This document shows positions 1 to 12,501 of a stretch of 64,000 nucleotides of DNA, in pieces (position 1 is the stretch's first letter; each line of letters opens with the position of its first letter). A program made the translations under genes and the position numbers. The stretch is from assembly GCA_030765055.1 (NCBI GenBank), contig CM060947.1:265038886-265102885 (forward strand), written 5' to 3'. Source of the stretch: Mantis religiosa. Its lineage: Eukaryota; Arthropoda; Insecta; Mantodea; Mantidae. Below the pieces are notes generated by a model. It worked only from the letters and a program-made list of their open reading frames with translations. It was not told the DNA's origin and ran no database searches.

Positions 1-26
1 TCATCAGTGTCATCGCCTGCGTCCCG
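1..26 (+). mobile_element. 3' end of a tRNA-derived SINE (family A), cut by the window edge
   Basis: The first bases match the 3' part of the SINE copies at 12270-12501 (minus) and 32468-32725 (plus), sharing the words CATCAGTGT and ATCGCCTGCG. Only the tail is visible because the window starts inside the element. Confidence 0.6.
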
Positions 27-940
27 TAGGGGAAGGGATCCGTCCCTTTCAGCTGCCAAAGTGCGGGCGCTGCGGACCCTTAGCACTCGTAGTACCTCTG
101 ACGTCACTAGAGGAATCTCGGGCCGAACAGCCGAGCCCCTCCTTCGGGAGTTGTTCGGATTGGGATGGACTCGAGGGGGCAGTGTGTTCCCGATACCCGT
201 GGGAGATTGGGTACGTCTTCGGACGGGGTTGAGGGAAGCCATTAATTCTCCCGGGTACTAGCCTGCAAAGCTAGTAGAAGGTGTGCTAGATCGTCAGGCG
301 GCCCCACCGAGGTTTTTCGGTAGTCTTCACCTTGAGTGTTGACGCGCGTAAGTGGCGTATCCACTTCCATCCCGTCTTGAGTCCATAGGACCAGATGGGG
401 GGGGGGCTTGTTAGTCTCTAGGTCTTGCCCTATGCATTCAGTGGAGGTCCCGAGTTGCTGTAGTCGAGTAGTCATAGTCTCTAAGGTTGAAAGTGTGGTT
501 GTTGAAGTTTCAATGCGCTGTAGTATTGTCTGATGATCTGAGGCTGCTGAGGCTAGCTGTTGCTGAGTTCCTGAGTTTAGCAAATTGCTCCGTGATCGTT
601 TGAACGGTGTCCAGTGTGGGAACTGTGGAATTGGCTATTTTCACAGACGTGGTGAGTAGTGTTTCCAGGATGGTGTGAGACTGGTTTTCAAAGGTGTCCT
701 CCAGCGTGCCAAAGCGTGGGCCAAGATTGAGATCTTCAGAATGAGGTCCTGCAGGACCTCACATGTGGGGCCGGATGTGGCGGCTGTGAACTTTGCTTCA
801 AGCGTGTCGAGTCTCTGATTGACGTACCGAACCTCGGTTCGGAGTGCGAGGAGATCTTCCTGCACTGATGTGATGGGAGCTGCGGTGATGGCTGGTGTTT
901 GCGCTGCCGAGGCTGTAGTCTTGACTGTCAAGTGTCACTC
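27..940 (-). mobile_element. Unclassified retroelement-like repeat with coiled-coil ORF fragments
   Basis: Bases from about 27 to 400 are repeated in the same orientation at 46432-46870, with shared GC-rich blocks around GTACCTCTGACGT and GGCGGCCCCACCGAG. On the minus strand, open segments at 641-931 and 242-583 encode polar, Leu/Thr/Gln-rich sequence with heptad-like spacing (for example LRTEVRYVNQRLDTLEAKF). This resembles the N-terminal coiled coil of a retroelement ORF1 or gag protein. The two segments are in different frames, so the copy is broken. No reverse transcriptase, integrase or zinc knuckle is visible, and the family cannot be named. A run of ten G lies near 397-406. Confidence 0.5.
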
Positions 941-1824
941 GCCATTTAATTGACTCTACTCGACTGTTCGGATGTTGGCCAGTTCATAATGTAGACTCAG
1001 AATACATAGGTAACATTGCATAAGGAAACTTTTGGAAAGAGCAGAAAATAATCTAGGAAGTACGGAGGTGCACAAAATTCCTATTGCCTCGGATAACGGC
1101 CAATAGCCGCAACCAAACCCAGGTAGTCCAGCGCTAAACCTGGCGACCTACTGCGGCCTGGAGCCGCGTTGTTAAAGCATTCTTTATAAAAGTTACATAT
1201 AAATAAACACGTATGCTAAAAGAACGCCCTCTGAATGTTCATAAAAGATTTTTCCTCTTTTAATGCATTAACTTCAATAGACGGTTTAAAAACTCCTAAT
1301 ATCTAGAGAAAGTATCAGTATAATAGAAGCTTTGTACTTTCTAAGGTTCTTAAACGCGGGTTGAAAAAGCAAAAGTAGACAAAAGGCGGCATTTTCTCCT
1401 TACGGGCATCAGCAGTGGAACAAAAGAACGAAGCTAAACTTCTTGGTGGTCGTCTGGGACGAGGTTAATCCCGGATACACTGGCAAGGATCCGTAACGTA
1501 CCGTGCATTTGTTTCAGCAAGCTTTGTCACCGAGAATTCTTGCCCTCCTTCGCGTCTTTTGTTTGGCAAAAATAGTTTATAGATCAATAGTTCATTTGTC
1601 TGTAGGTCACAATGAAACAAACCCAGAGTAGATGACGTCTACATCTGACAGTAGGATTAACAAAGAACTCACTGAAACAGAGTATAACTCAGAAAAATGA
1701 TATGTAAGTACTCACATGACGTAATCTGCTCATTCTTCTATAAAACAATCATGTGAAATAAATATTTATAGTAAATACTTTAGAAAGGAGTCGCTTTGTG
1801 ATAGCTTTGAAGTTTTAGCCTCTT
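941..1824. other. No gene seen (probable intron sequence)
   Basis: AT-rich sequence with no credible ORF. A short GC-richer patch at about 1080-1180 may be the end of the repeat to its left. Confidence 0.5.
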
Positions 1825-3935
1825 TACATGACACCCTGGTCTTCTGCTCTGCCAAGTAGCACTTAACCTTCATGTCTCCTTGTTACTTAATTAGTCCCTT
1901 AATTCCCCCTCATCTTCCTTTCATATACTCTTTACATTTGTCTTTACCTTGTTCCTACCTTAGATTACATGACAGCCTGGTCTTCTGCTCTGTCAGGTAG
2001 CTTTTAACCTATATGTCTCCTTTTTACTTAATTAGTCCCTTTCTTCCCCCTCATCTTCCTTTCATATATTCTTTACATTTATTTGGTTTTACCTTGTTGC
2101 TACCTTGGCTTACATGACACCCTGGTCTTCTGCTCTGCCAAGTAGCTCTTAACCTCCATGTCTCCTTGTTACTTAATTAGTCCCTTTCTTCCCCCCTCAT
2201 CTTCCTTCCTTATATTCTTTACATTTATTTGGTTTTACCTTGTTGTTACCTTGGCTTACATGACACCCTGGTCTTCTGCTCTGCCAAGTAGCTCTTAACC
2301 TCCATGTCTCCTTGTTACTTAATTAGTCCCTTTCTTCCCCCCTCATCTTTCTTTCTTATATTCTTTACATTTATTTGGTTTTACCTTGTTGTTACCTTGG
2401 CTTACATGACACCGTGGTCTTCTGCTCTGCCAGGTAGCTCTTAACCTACATGTCTCCTTGTTACTTAATTAGTCCCTTTCTTCCCCCCTCATCTTTCTTT
2501 CTTATATTCTTTACATTTATTTGGTTTTACCTTGTTGCTACCTTGGCTTACATGACACCCTGGTCTTCTGCTCTGCCAAGTAGCTCTTAACTTCCATGTC
2601 TCCTTGTTACTTAATTAGTCCCTTTCTTCCCCCCTCATCTTTCTTTCTTATATTCTTTACATTTATTTGGTTTTACCTTGTTGTTACCTTGGCTTACATG
2701 ACACCCTGGTCTTCTGCTCTGTCAGGTAGCTCTTAACCTCCATGTCTGCTTGTTACTTAATTAGTCCCTTTCTTCCCCTCATCTTCCTTTCTTATATTCT
2801 TTACATTTATTTGTCTTTTCCTTGTTGCTACCTTGACTTACATGACACCCTGGTCTTCTGCTCTGTCAGGTAGCTCTTAAACTACATGTCTCCTAGTTAC
2901 TTAATTAGTCCCTTTCTTTCCCTCATCTTCCTTTCATATATTATTTACATTTATTTGTCTTTACCTTGTTGTTACCTTGGCTTTCATGACACCCTGGTCT
3001 TCTGCTCTGTCAGGTAGCTCTTAACCCCCATGTCTCCTTGTTACTTAATTAGTCTCTTTCTTCCCCCTCATGTTCCTTTCATATATTCTTTACATTTATT
3101 TGTCTTTACCTTGTTACTACCTTGGCTTACATAACACCCTGGTCCTCTGCTCTGTCAGGTAGCTCTTAACCTCCATGTCTCCTTGTTACTTAATTAGTCC
3201 CTTTCTTCCCCCTCATCTTCCTTTCCTATATTCTTTACATTTACCTTGTTGCTACCTTGGCTTACATGACACCCTGGTCTTCTGCTCTGTCAGGTAGCTC
3301 TTAACCCCCATGTCTCCTTGTTACTTAATTAGTCCCTTTCTTCCCCCTCATGTTCCTTTCATATATTCTTTACATTTATTTGTCTTTACCTTGTTACTAC
3401 CTTGGCTTACATGACACCCTGGTCCTCTGCTCTGTCAGGTAGCTCTTAACCTCCATGTCTCCTTGTTACTTAATTAGTCCCTTTCTTTCCCCTCATCTTC
3501 CTTTCTTATATTCTTTAATTTATTTGTCTTTACCTTGTTGCTACCTTGTCTTACATGACACCCTGGTCTTCTGCTCTGCCAAGTAGCTCTTAACCTCCAT
3601 GTCTCCTTGTTACTTAATTAGACCCTTTCTTCCCCCTCACCTTCCTTTCATATATTCTTTACATTCATTTGTCTTTACCTTGTTGCTACCTTGGATTACA
3701 TGACACCCTGGTCTTTTGCTCTGCCAGGTAGCTCTTAACCTCCATGTCTCCTTGTTACTTAATTAGTCCCTTTCTTTCCCCTCATCTTCCTTTCTTATAT
3801 TCTTTAATTTATTTGTCTTTACCTTGTTGCTACCTTGGATTACATGACACCCTGGTCTTCTGCTCTGTCAGGTAGCTCTTAACCTCCATGTCTCCTTGTT
3901 ACTTAATTAGCCCCATTCTTCCCTCTCATCTTCCA
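1825..3935. repeat. Tandem array, ~145-bp unit, about 14.5 copies
   Basis: The word ACATGACACCCTGGTCTTCT recurs at about 1825, 1967, 2112, 2258, 2404, 2550, 2696, 2840, 2984, 3129, 3264, 3409, 3553, 3698 and 3842. Spacing is 142-146 bp apart from one 135-bp unit. Adjacent units are very similar, which suggests recent homogenisation. The unit is pyrimidine-rich on the plus strand and encodes no conserved frame. I recognise no parent transposon. Confidence 0.95.
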
Positions 3936-5020
3936 TTCTTTACCTTTTTTGTGCATTATTCTTTTACTTTCTGCAAGATCTCACCAATACTTCTTACATT
4001 CTTTTCCTCCCTTCCCGTTAACATTTTCATAGCTACTCTCCCCTTCTCTAATTTCTCCCATTTTTCTTCCCAAACCTGTTATCTCCACATTGCAACCTCC
4101 TTGGATTCTGTTACGTAGTGTTCGATGCTTTCCTTTCCCCCATACAATTCACAAATTCCCTTTTCCCTACCTCTTTTCCCTCTTAGGAACATTGTACCTG
4201 TTCACATCTAAGCTAACACTTTTCTCTCTTGCCTATTGCAGTAATCTGCTTCTCGTCCACAATTTCATTTTATTTGTTTGTAAAATAGTAAATATCTCAT
4301 ATTTTCTAGACTGCCCCCTATTTCCTGTCATTCTATATCTTCTATTCTGCATTTTAATAATTTCCCATATATGTTATTTACACGTTGTTACACATACATT
4401 TTGTTAAAGACAAGAAATAGATAAATGAATAGAGGAAACAGACTTTATACTATTGTTTAAAAGCAGGTCGATATATCCTTAGTTTTAACACCTCACGTCC
4501 CTTCCGTGACGTCGTCAGAAATAGCTAAAAATGACAACGTTACTGTAAACAATTTTCTCTGCTCACTGTACTACAAACTGTACCTACAAAAACGTTTTAT
4601 ATTTCTTACTAATTCACATAACATTTAAATGCACGTTTACTCGTTTTATTGCACGATACTTATTTTGAAGAGGTCTCAGTAAGTAAGGCTGTTAAATTTT
4701 ATATTCTTTGTATGATTATAGTGGTTTCTCAGTTTATAAAAGAATAAATTTTCGAATATTAAATAAAAAAGTTAGTGTTTAATTATTACTAAAGCCAAAC
4801 TAAGGCCCTTCTCCAAAAGAGACATCAAAAAATTCATCACGATGCTAATTAAACACATATTAAACGTGCTTTGAAACAAATTGGTCACCAGGTGCTTAAG
4901 AAAATAACTCCCAAAACAGTACTGAGTTTTTAAGCTGAGGTTGTAAATACCTCGAATAAAATCCACTTCAAACCTTTTGCTAACTTCTGTTATGAATAGA
5001 GGATAAAGTTTGATACTCAC
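3936..5020. other. No gene seen; intron downstream of the Dpr Ig1 exon
   Basis: Pyrimidine-rich at 3936-4200, then AT-rich. This is intron 3' of the Dpr exon in the sense of the minus-strand gene. No Ig2 exon is seen between here and base 1. Confidence 0.5.
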
Positions 5021-5240
5021 CGTTAATATGTAGATGAAACTGGATGACTTTGGGCGGATGTGTTGATATCTGACATTCGTACGTCCCTTCGTCGCGTTTG
5101 TTGGTGTACTTAATTTGGAGACGCCAGTTATTTGGATACTGGAACTCGACTGTATACCGGGAATCCCCGCTGTAAGTGTGCATTCCAACTGTGAGCAGCT
5201 GAAGGTCATCCTCGCCGTGTTTCCGTCGAACCCAGGACAC
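5021..5240 (-). CDS. dpr20-like: Dpr-family receptor, exon encoding the second half of Ig domain 1
   Basis: This minus-strand exon is bounded by a clean acceptor (GTGTGTTCAG before 5240) and a clean donor (GTGAGT after 5021). It reads VSWVRRKHGEDDLQLLTVG at its start and includes FQYPNNWRLQI and RDEGTYECQISTHPP. These are Dpr signatures: the core Trp, the YPNNW strand and the D-x-G-x-Y-x-C motif with the second disulfide Cys. The exon is 220 nt long, enters in phase 0 and leaves in phase 1. It joins in frame to the exon ending at 23621, completing LQDKT-VSWVRR. Dpr proteins are neuronal surface receptors that bind DIP Ig proteins in synaptic specificity. From memory the wording is closest to Drosophila Dpr20 or Dpr18; the family is sure, the ortholog is not. 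The Ig2 and C-terminal exons must lie beyond the left edge. Confidence 0.93.
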
Positions 5241-5826
5241 CTGAACACACAACACAACACTTCCATTATCTTTTGTTTTTCCTGCCAACATAAAGGCATC
5301 ACATTGCACTACTATAAAAAAACTTATGTGTTATGTTGTACTATATATACCATAATATCGGCCTAAACGGATCACTTATATCCTGGAAACCTGGAAAAAC
5401 GGAAAATAAATTTAGGAAAGAAGCTATTTCGCATGTAAAATTATGCTCTAAGCCGGAAAACTGTCTAACGTGGAAACGGAATTATTATTCGAGAACCGTT
5501 GCGTAAATAACTTGATTAAAGTGGATTACTTTATGTGTATTGGTTACAAGGTACGTATATTAAAATGTGAAATAATTCTGAGGGTGCTGTACTTGTACTG
5601 AAGCTCCATAAACCATAAAGTTATAAACTGTAATCGTTCGAGGATAAGGCAGAACAAACCATTAACTCTCTCAACTCTCTTCCAACACACATGATAACGG
5701 CACAACTGTTTCGTAGTGTGTTCTCTCTCAGTTTAGTTGTTACAAGTGATCAAGTACGAGCGAAAGAAAACTGTGAACTTTAGTAACTTTTAAAATTTTA
5801 GTTTGTGAGTACAACAACTCTTTAAA

Positions 5827-5990
5827 ATGTGTTCTAAATATAAGACATTATTACTGGAGGAAAAAAATAAGGTTCCTGAAGAATACGAAAACAACAAACG
5901 TTCAGCTGAAGAATTAACTTGCTGTTCAAAATTGGAAAAACACATATTTATGAGATTTTGAACAAGAAAATAACAATTAAGGACGACTGG
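5827..5990 (+). pseudogene. Possible pogo/Tigger-type transposase N-terminal fragment
   Basis: The frame from ATG 5827 reads KYKTLLLEEKNKVPEEYENN, like the start of the CENP-B/pogo DNA-binding domain. After a one-base shift a second frame gives THIYEILNKK, which matches the usual STIYEILK-type helix. The segment is only about 55 codons long, frameshifted and without flanking ends. This is a motif reading only. Confidence 0.4.
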
Positions 5991-6216
5991 TTAAAGGTAA
6001 CAGTAGAGCATGTGAACCGCATCACAAAATCTAGAGTATGACGAGCTATATGCTGTTTCTAGACACATAAAATAACACATCAGATGGCTTATATGCAACT
6101 CCAATCTCATATTCTGTCGCATGTTATCCTTCCTTACAAAACACTCCACTGCCAGTAGAGGGCCTAGCCCTGATCTGACTTGAGACCGAAGATCTGACAT
6201 TCAGACCTTCAATGTG

Positions 6217-6239
6217 CAGTCGCGCGCGCGCGCGCGTGT

Positions 6240-6292
<53 letters not shown>

Positions 6293-6302
6293 TGTGTGTG
6301 TA
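6217..6302. repeat. (CG)n-(TG)n dinucleotide microsatellite
   Basis: A CG run of about 8 repeats passes into about 35 TG repeats with rare interruptions. Such alternating purine-pyrimidine tracts can adopt Z-DNA. Confidence 0.95.
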
Positions 6303-7069
6303 AAAGATAACCATTTAATCTATTCTGGGTTCCCTACACTTAACCTCAATTTGCAATCATTTTCAGTCACTTTCTAGCAAGGCATGTGTCTCCGACTTCA
6401 TTATATTAAATTGAAAGGAATTAAAATGCACTTCGTTTAACCGCAAACTACACATTTCTTGAACCGTTCTTTCAAAATAAATAAATTAAAAACATTCTTT
6501 AATGGAAAAAAACACATACCTTCTCTAGCCACACTTCCTGAAAACAAATGCATAAACATAAATGAACCTGCATATGTTTCCAAAGAGAAGTGTAACCTGC
6601 GACATAAAGAATATCCAATACACAATATTAAATATTAGAACCATCAAATAAGTTTATCATAGCTTTGCCGATTATTATTAGCTTTTTCTAATTTACTTAG
6701 GTTTTACTAACATGTACATTCATGCGACCCCTGTGTGCAAAGCGTGGAAACACTGGCTGAAACAGCAAACGCTTCTTCTGATGTACCAACATGATCAGAA
6801 GCGTGTTCGCCAATTTTGGTCTCTATCTTCCTCCATTTTCTCTATTCAAGATTCCTTTTTCGTCATGTTCGTTACCTCAGACTTAAGTTTTCCATTCAAA
6901 CTAATCCATTTTGGCCAATTATTTCTGAAGCGTTTCCTCATCGCGTTCCTGTGTGACAAAATGACAACACGAAATCGCACCAAATTATCTTTATTTGTTC
7001 TAGAACCGTTAGCCAATGTTAACGTAAGTTTATTTTCGCATTATGCAAATACACATTGTAAGCACGCCG
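6303..7069. other. No recognisable gene
   Basis: AT-rich. The open frame at 6712-7158 runs into the SINE head at its end and has no recognisable domain. Confidence 0.5.
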
Positions 7070-7180
7070 GTCTAATGTTCGCCTGCCTTTGTCGCACAGA
7101 TGCCAGGCCGTCTACCTCACGTACAAAAGGTCCCGAGTTCCAATCTCGGACAGCGTGAGTTATGTGCATAAGAACTTTTT
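7070..7180 (+). mobile_element. tRNA-like head of SINE family B, leading into a 108-bp array
   Basis: The stretch with CTACCTCACGTACAAAAGGT and CCGAGTTCCAATCTCGG matches the tRNA-derived head of the complete SINE at 45405-45648. It includes a slightly degraded B-box (GAGTTCCAATC for GAGTTCGAATC). The array starts directly 3' of it in SINE orientation. Confidence 0.8.
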
Positions 7181-8045
7181 CCAGGCTTTTCCTTTATCCT
7201 GAAAGAGCACAATCAGGAAACCAAGCTCTATGTACCCTGTACTTATTTCAACATCATTTCATTTATCGTCTGATATGTCTTAACGTTGGAGGTTTTCTCT
7301 TATCCTGAAAGATGAATGTCTGGTAACTCTAAGCTCTATGTACCCTGTACTCATTTGAACACCATTTCATTCATCGTCCGATATGACTTAACGTTGGAGG
7401 TTTTCTCTTATCCTGAAAGATGAATGTCTGGTAACTCTAAGCTCTATGTACCCTGGTGTCATTTGAGCATCATTTCATTCATCGTCCGATATAACTTAAC
7501 GTTGCAGGTTTTCTCTTATCTTGAAAGATGAATGTCTGATGACTCTAAGCTCTATGTACCCTGTACTTATTTGAACATCATTTCATTCATCGTCTGATAT
7601 GACTTAACGTTGGAGGTTTTCTCTTATACTGAAAGATGAATGTCTGGTAACTCTAAGCCCTGTGTACCCTGTACTTATTTGAACATCATTTCATTCACCG
7701 TCCGATATGGCTTAACGTTGGAGGTTTTGTCTTATCCTGAAAGATGAATGTCTGGTAACTCTAAGCTCTATGTACCCTGTACTCATTTGAACATCATTTC
7801 ATTCATCGTCCGATATGACTTAACGTTGGAGGTTTTCTCTTATCCTGAAAGATGAATGTCTGGTAACTCTAAGCTCTATGTACCCTGTACTTATTTGAAC
7901 ATCATTGCATTCATCGTCCGATATGACTTAACGTTGGAGGTTTTCCCTTATCCTGAAAGATGAATGTCTGATAATTCTAAGCTCTATGTACCCTGTACTT
8001 ATTTGAACATCATTTCATTCACCATGCGATATGGCCTAACCGTTT
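7181..8045 (+). repeat. SINE-body-derived tandem array, 108-bp unit, ~8 copies (array 1)
   Basis: The word GCTCTATGTACCCTG recurs at about 7224, 7333, 7441, 7549, 7657 (degenerate), 7765, 7873 and 7981, at a spacing of 108 bp. The unit corresponds to the body of SINE family B at 45405-45648: the segments TTATCCTGAAAGATGAATGT, AGCTCTATGTACCCTG and ATTCATCGTCCGATATGACT all have counterparts there. Further arrays lie at 37640, 49650 and 61290. Confidence 0.93.
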
Positions 8046-9480
8046 ACTTGCATTATGCATGCTGTTAATGTTGGATGACGCATGTGTATTTTCTCAGATA
8101 AAATGTCGTAATAGATAGCTCAAGTTGGTGCAGAGAGAAAGCGGTTAGAGAAAGGAATTCAAAACAAAGAGAATGTAGGTTACTTTTCACGTCATGTAGG
8201 TACAAATAGCGGCCAGTTGCTGATAGGTTGGCGAAATTGACTGGGTTGGTCTCTCGGGCAGGTAGCAGAAAAGCCAGTGATGTCGGATCGACTTGGCCGG
8301 AATGTCACGTACCCTGAAATTGGGTTGGATGGAGCTGCGTGGAATACCAACACAGCTGCCCTTATATCGATATATCGATAGTCTCTACTTCACATATATG
8401 CTGAAAAAAACCTTTCATTCCTAAAACCTTACAAAACGCAGTGACAGAGGGTTGCATTGGATTTTATTGGGCCGTGGAATATTTTTGTATAACTAATAAA
8501 ACCATTGTTACGAGAATGGCACTGAAAATGTAAAAATGTCATAACAGCCACTAAGTTTCGTGAGTGATTTCTGTGTACTTTCTTCGGTTTTTGGAGATAC
8601 AGGCTGATTTCTATAGATCTGGCATACTTTTTTATTGTTTCAATACGAGTTGTGCACGCGACAACTTATTTTATCTGAAGTGTGGGGGAGTTTTGACACA
8701 TTAGCTCCATAGTAAATATTTTGATTTAATTTGGTTTATTTTTTGTCGCTGTAACTTACATGTTGAAGCAGTTTAAATGATTATTTACATCTATTTAATA
8801 ATTCAAATAAGTAAAAAGAATTATTTAGAATATTTAGTAATGGTTTGAAACACTTATTATACACAATTTATGAAGAAATATATAACAAGTTGAATGATGC
8901 TAATTTGTCGTGATGGCAACGGCAAAAAGTCTATATAAGCACCTGGACTGTAGGTGATTGTTCTTCTTCATTTGACTTTCATGGTGAAAGGACGTGTGAT
9001 TAAGTCCGAAAATAGACGCTCATGTACAAAGACAATTTTTGTGTGTAAGAATATATGTACAGTATGCGCAATTTATCTTGAGTGTTCGTCTCCCAAGTCC
9101 TCACTCGGTAGGTTTCGGCGAACTCCGTAAACTCAGATGACAACTTATAAACATGAAATGCGCTATACTAGAACACTACCACAGTACACTCTGACATCTA
9201 GTGACTAATATGGTAATCTTTTTCGCGTGCTCTTTATTTTCTGTGTGCATTCGTTATGTGCAAGTTTGAGGTTAATTACTATAGCTTAACCAGTTTGTAA
9301 TTAAGGCTGAGGGCACACCAAACTCATCATCATATACGTACCTTCCGAGCAACGAACTGCGACTCGGAAACATGCATGTACAGTCGTGCATAGTGACGGC
9401 CGCAAAATAATAGCGAAATTCGCAGAAAGTTGCGATATAGAAAAGGATAACAACCAGCAAATCAATAGAATGGGCTGCTG
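8046..9480. other. Intron sequence with a LINE 3' end scrap and paired TATCGATA motifs
   Basis: Bases 8715-8770 resemble the 3' end of the LINE copies ending at about 11925 and 28210 (TTAATTTGGTTTATTTTTT). Two abutting TATCGATA octamers lie at 8365-8380. No convincing gene is present. Confidence 0.5.
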
Positions 9481-9489
9481 CTTACACAG

Positions 9490-11648
9490 GAAAAAGAGTC
9501 AGCACTGTCGGGCGTATTAAATCGTTTTGTACATCTCATCCCAATGAATCTCCAAAAACACCAGGAAAAAGCAGGTAAGGTAATAACTAATAGTGAGGTT
9601 TTCTTTCTTTCTTCTTTTCCCTTCAATTCTTTCCTTTTTGGCTTCCTCCTTTTCCTTATATCTTGCTCTTTAATCTATCTTTTTCTCTTGCTCTGAGCCC
9701 TTTGTATATTTCTACATAGCTTTCTGTTTCCCTCCATTACCAAAGCTACACCGGTATTTAACAGAGGCCAACAAACCTAGGAGCAAGACTTACCTATGTT
9801 GTGGATGTTATGGCTCTCGAAAGTGGACACACTATTACTCGTTTACCTCCGTATAACTGTGATCTGAATGCAATTGAACTGGCGTGGGCAAATATAAAGA
9901 ACGTTTTCAGAGGACACAACGTTACTGGTGATATGTCAGCCACAAATCTGCAGAAGCTTGCTACAGAAGCATTCTCTTCTGTAACTGCGACGGATTGGGA
10001 AGGATACTGCAAGAACTGGAAATGAAATATTGGAGAAATAATGAATGTATGTATTTATTCACTGCAATTGGGTACTACCCGGTGGCAGAGTTAAGAATAC
10101 AGATCAAATTACAAATACTGGATTTACTACAATAACACAATAAACAATACAAACATGATATTATTTAACTTTAGTCACTTAAAACATATCTAATTAATTC
10201 TCTATTTACATATTATATACCATTGTAATTTAAAAAGGAGACTATAAACCATCTAGATTTTTTCTAAATTTCTTCAGCGATAGGGGACAGCCCTGAAGGA
10301 CTGCTACAGGCAATTCATTCCATTTTCAATGGTTCTATTAACAAAAGAAAATTTTCCTACTTCGGTTCTGTATCTTCTACCCTTAATTTTATACCTATGA
10401 TCGTTTCGTCCATAATAATCCGGATTATCTAACCTTACACTAACGTCCACCCATGCCTTTACACCAGCATTAGCTTTGAATAATGCTACCAACCTATGTT
10501 TTTTACGCCTAATTCTTAATTTCTCCCATTTAGTCTCATCTCCTTTTATGGGCCCAAAATACTTGCCTCTTTTTATGAATTTTATTACCCTCTTCTGTAT
10601 GTTTTCTAACGGATCGATTTGGTTAGCTCTATACGGGTCCCAGCATGCTACTCCATATTCCATAACCGGCCACACTAAGGCCTTGTAGGCAATTTCCCTG
10701 GACCTAGCGCTCCCCTTTTTCAATATTCTCATTACGAAATGTAATGCCTTCCACGCATTCCTAGATGTGGAATTTACTTTTTCGTCCCATCCAGCATTAC
10801 TTGCCAGGTACACTCCCAAGTATTTGCAGCTGTCCACCTGTGGAATTCGCACCCCTCCCATGTGATAGTTAACAACAATTTTGCCCTTAGTTCTACTAAA
10901 AACAATGGACTTGCTTTTCTTGGCATTAATTGACATTTTGTTAGCCGCAGCCCAATTACAGATTTCATTTAAATCATCCTGAAGAGCGGTTTCATGCACT
11001 GTATTCCGAATTTTATTATAAATTATACAATCGTCTGCAAACAACCTTATCTGGCAGTTAATATTACAGCAATGTCATTAACAAATACGAGAAACAGTAA
11101 ATGTCCTAGTACTGAGCCTTGCGGCACACCCGAACTTACGGTTCCCCTATCGGACAGCTCTTTACCTACTTTAACTTTTTGCGTTCTCCCTTTCAAGAAA
11201 TGTTTAACCCATAATACTACGCGTTTGTCAACTCCTGTATTAGCTAGCTTACAAATAAGCAAACTATGTGGCACTACATCAAAAGCTTTAGAAAAGTCAA
11301 TTACCACTGCATCAGTTCTTCCCCCTGCATCTACCTCATCTGCCAAATCTTGAAATAATGAAGTAATTTGACTTTCGCACGAATACCCTGTTCTAAATCC
11401 ATGTTGCGCTTCATTAAACCACTTTTTATTTTCTAACTCCTCTCGTATATATTCTGCAATTAAATGCTCCATTAATTTACATACTACTGAAATTAGACTA
11501 ACTGGCCGATAATTACTTATTTCTGTTTTATTACCCCCTTAATGGTGTAATTGAAAATGCGATTGATGAAATTATCAACAGATCAGAGGATACTAGCGAT
11601 GAAACGGATGCAGTGGACTTACAAATCAAAGAATCACAGAGCGAATGA
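9490..11648 (+). pseudogene. Cut-and-paste transposase pseudogene (DDE, IS630/Tc1-like group), split by a LINE
   Basis: Three plus-strand pieces fit one transposase. Bases 9490-9583 look like a DNA-binding segment ending in a GTAAGG donor-like site. Bases 9770-10031 encode GHTITRLPPYNCDLNAIELA and WANIK, the C-terminal catalytic block with the Asn-x-Ile-Glu-Leu motif typical of DDE_3-like enzymes. Bases 11539-11648 encode GVIENAIDEIINRSEDTSDE, an acidic C-terminal tail. A minus-strand LINE occupies 10032-11538 between the last two. A TGA after the Lys at 10020-10022 also breaks the frame. A related N-terminal fragment may be the one at 25985-26199. Confidence 0.7.
10032..11538 (-). pseudogene. 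CR1/Jockey-like LINE reverse transcriptase, 5'-truncated and frameshifted
   Basis: Two minus-strand frames make up most of a reverse transcriptase. Bases 11047-11472 encode QHGFRTGYSCESQITSLF, DFSKAFDVVPHSLL and SSGVPQGSVLGHLLF. Bases 10304-11044 encode FADDCIIYN (the catalytic FADD box), CKYLGVYL and a C-terminal end with GRRYRTEVGKFSFVNRTIE. A frame change near 11045 separates them just before the FADD box. The 3' end lies at about 10032, next to an ATGAATG/ATGTATG simple tail. It is inserted in the transposase pseudogene, and TAATG is present at both junctions. It has no endonuclease domain. Confidence 0.9.
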
Positions 11649-12269
11649 GTGAGTATTTATGGCTGTCATATTTGCTTACTGTTTTTACGTGTTTCATTAA
11701 TAGTAAGTACTTAAATATACAGCTTATAGGATCGAGTTCAATTTACTGTTTGTCCACAGATCTCACACTTGCGGCGCATATCTTCGCTTATCTTACGCAC
11801 CTTTTTGCTGAACTTTGTTTTTTAAGTTTGACCACACTGCAGAAACAAAAGAGCGTTAGCTCTCTTTTCTTCCCTCTACCCGCAATACCCCGTAAATCAA
11901 GCGCTCTTCTTATCTTGCGCGTACTGTATATATATTTTAATTTGGTTTATTTTTTGCCGCTTTAATTACATGTCATATCGCGATATCGTAACACTGAAGT
12001 CACAGTATATTAACATTCATATCAGATGTGTTTACAGAGTTCCGTAATATTACAAAAGTACAAAATTGTTTTACAATATATATCTATGGTTTCAAGTGCT
12101 GCTTCTGTGATTTTTACTAGGAACATTGGCTTCTATTCGCTGCTGTTGATATTTCTTGCATTCTTCTATGATGTGTTTGACGGTGATGATCACGATACAA
12201 TTGTTGCATACAGGAGGTAGGGTTTTGTTGAGTAAGTAGCTATGGATAAGTTTATGTGTCCAATACGAA

Positions 12270-12501
12270 TGTGTGTAGTGTTTAACGCCCGCTTTTACTA
12301 CATACGTCACCGCAGGCGATGACACTGATGATACATGAGATGAGATGGAGCACCGGTGGAATGAGATGGCGGGGGAAACCGGAGATCCCGGAGAAAACCC
12401 GCTCCAGCGCCGTGTTGTCCACCACAAATCTCACTTTGCTGTCGCCTGGGATCGAACCCGAGTCGCCTTGGTGAGAGCCAAGCGGCCTAACCACAGAGCC
12501 A
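12270..12501 (-). mobile_element. tRNA-derived SINE (family A) with 11-bp target site duplication
   Basis: On the minus strand it starts ATGGCTCTGTGGTTAGGCCG (A-box-like) and has the B-box GGGTTCGATCCCAGGC. It ends with TAGTAAAAGCGGGCGTTAAA and a CA-rich tail. The 11-mer TCCAATACGAA flanks it at 12259-12269 and 12502-12512. Its length is 232 bp. Confidence 0.93.

Noticed and set aside
4772..5302. Overlapping open frames on both strands at the Dpr exon
   Set aside because: Only the frame with VSWVRR...YECQISTHPP and matching splice sites is coding. The others are shadows, and their extension past the splice sites is intron.
8365..8380. Two abutting TATCGATA octamers as a DRE-type promoter
   Set aside because: The motif is that of the Drosophila DREF site, but no gene start is visible nearby and a palindromic AT-rich word can arise by chance. 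Kept only as a note.
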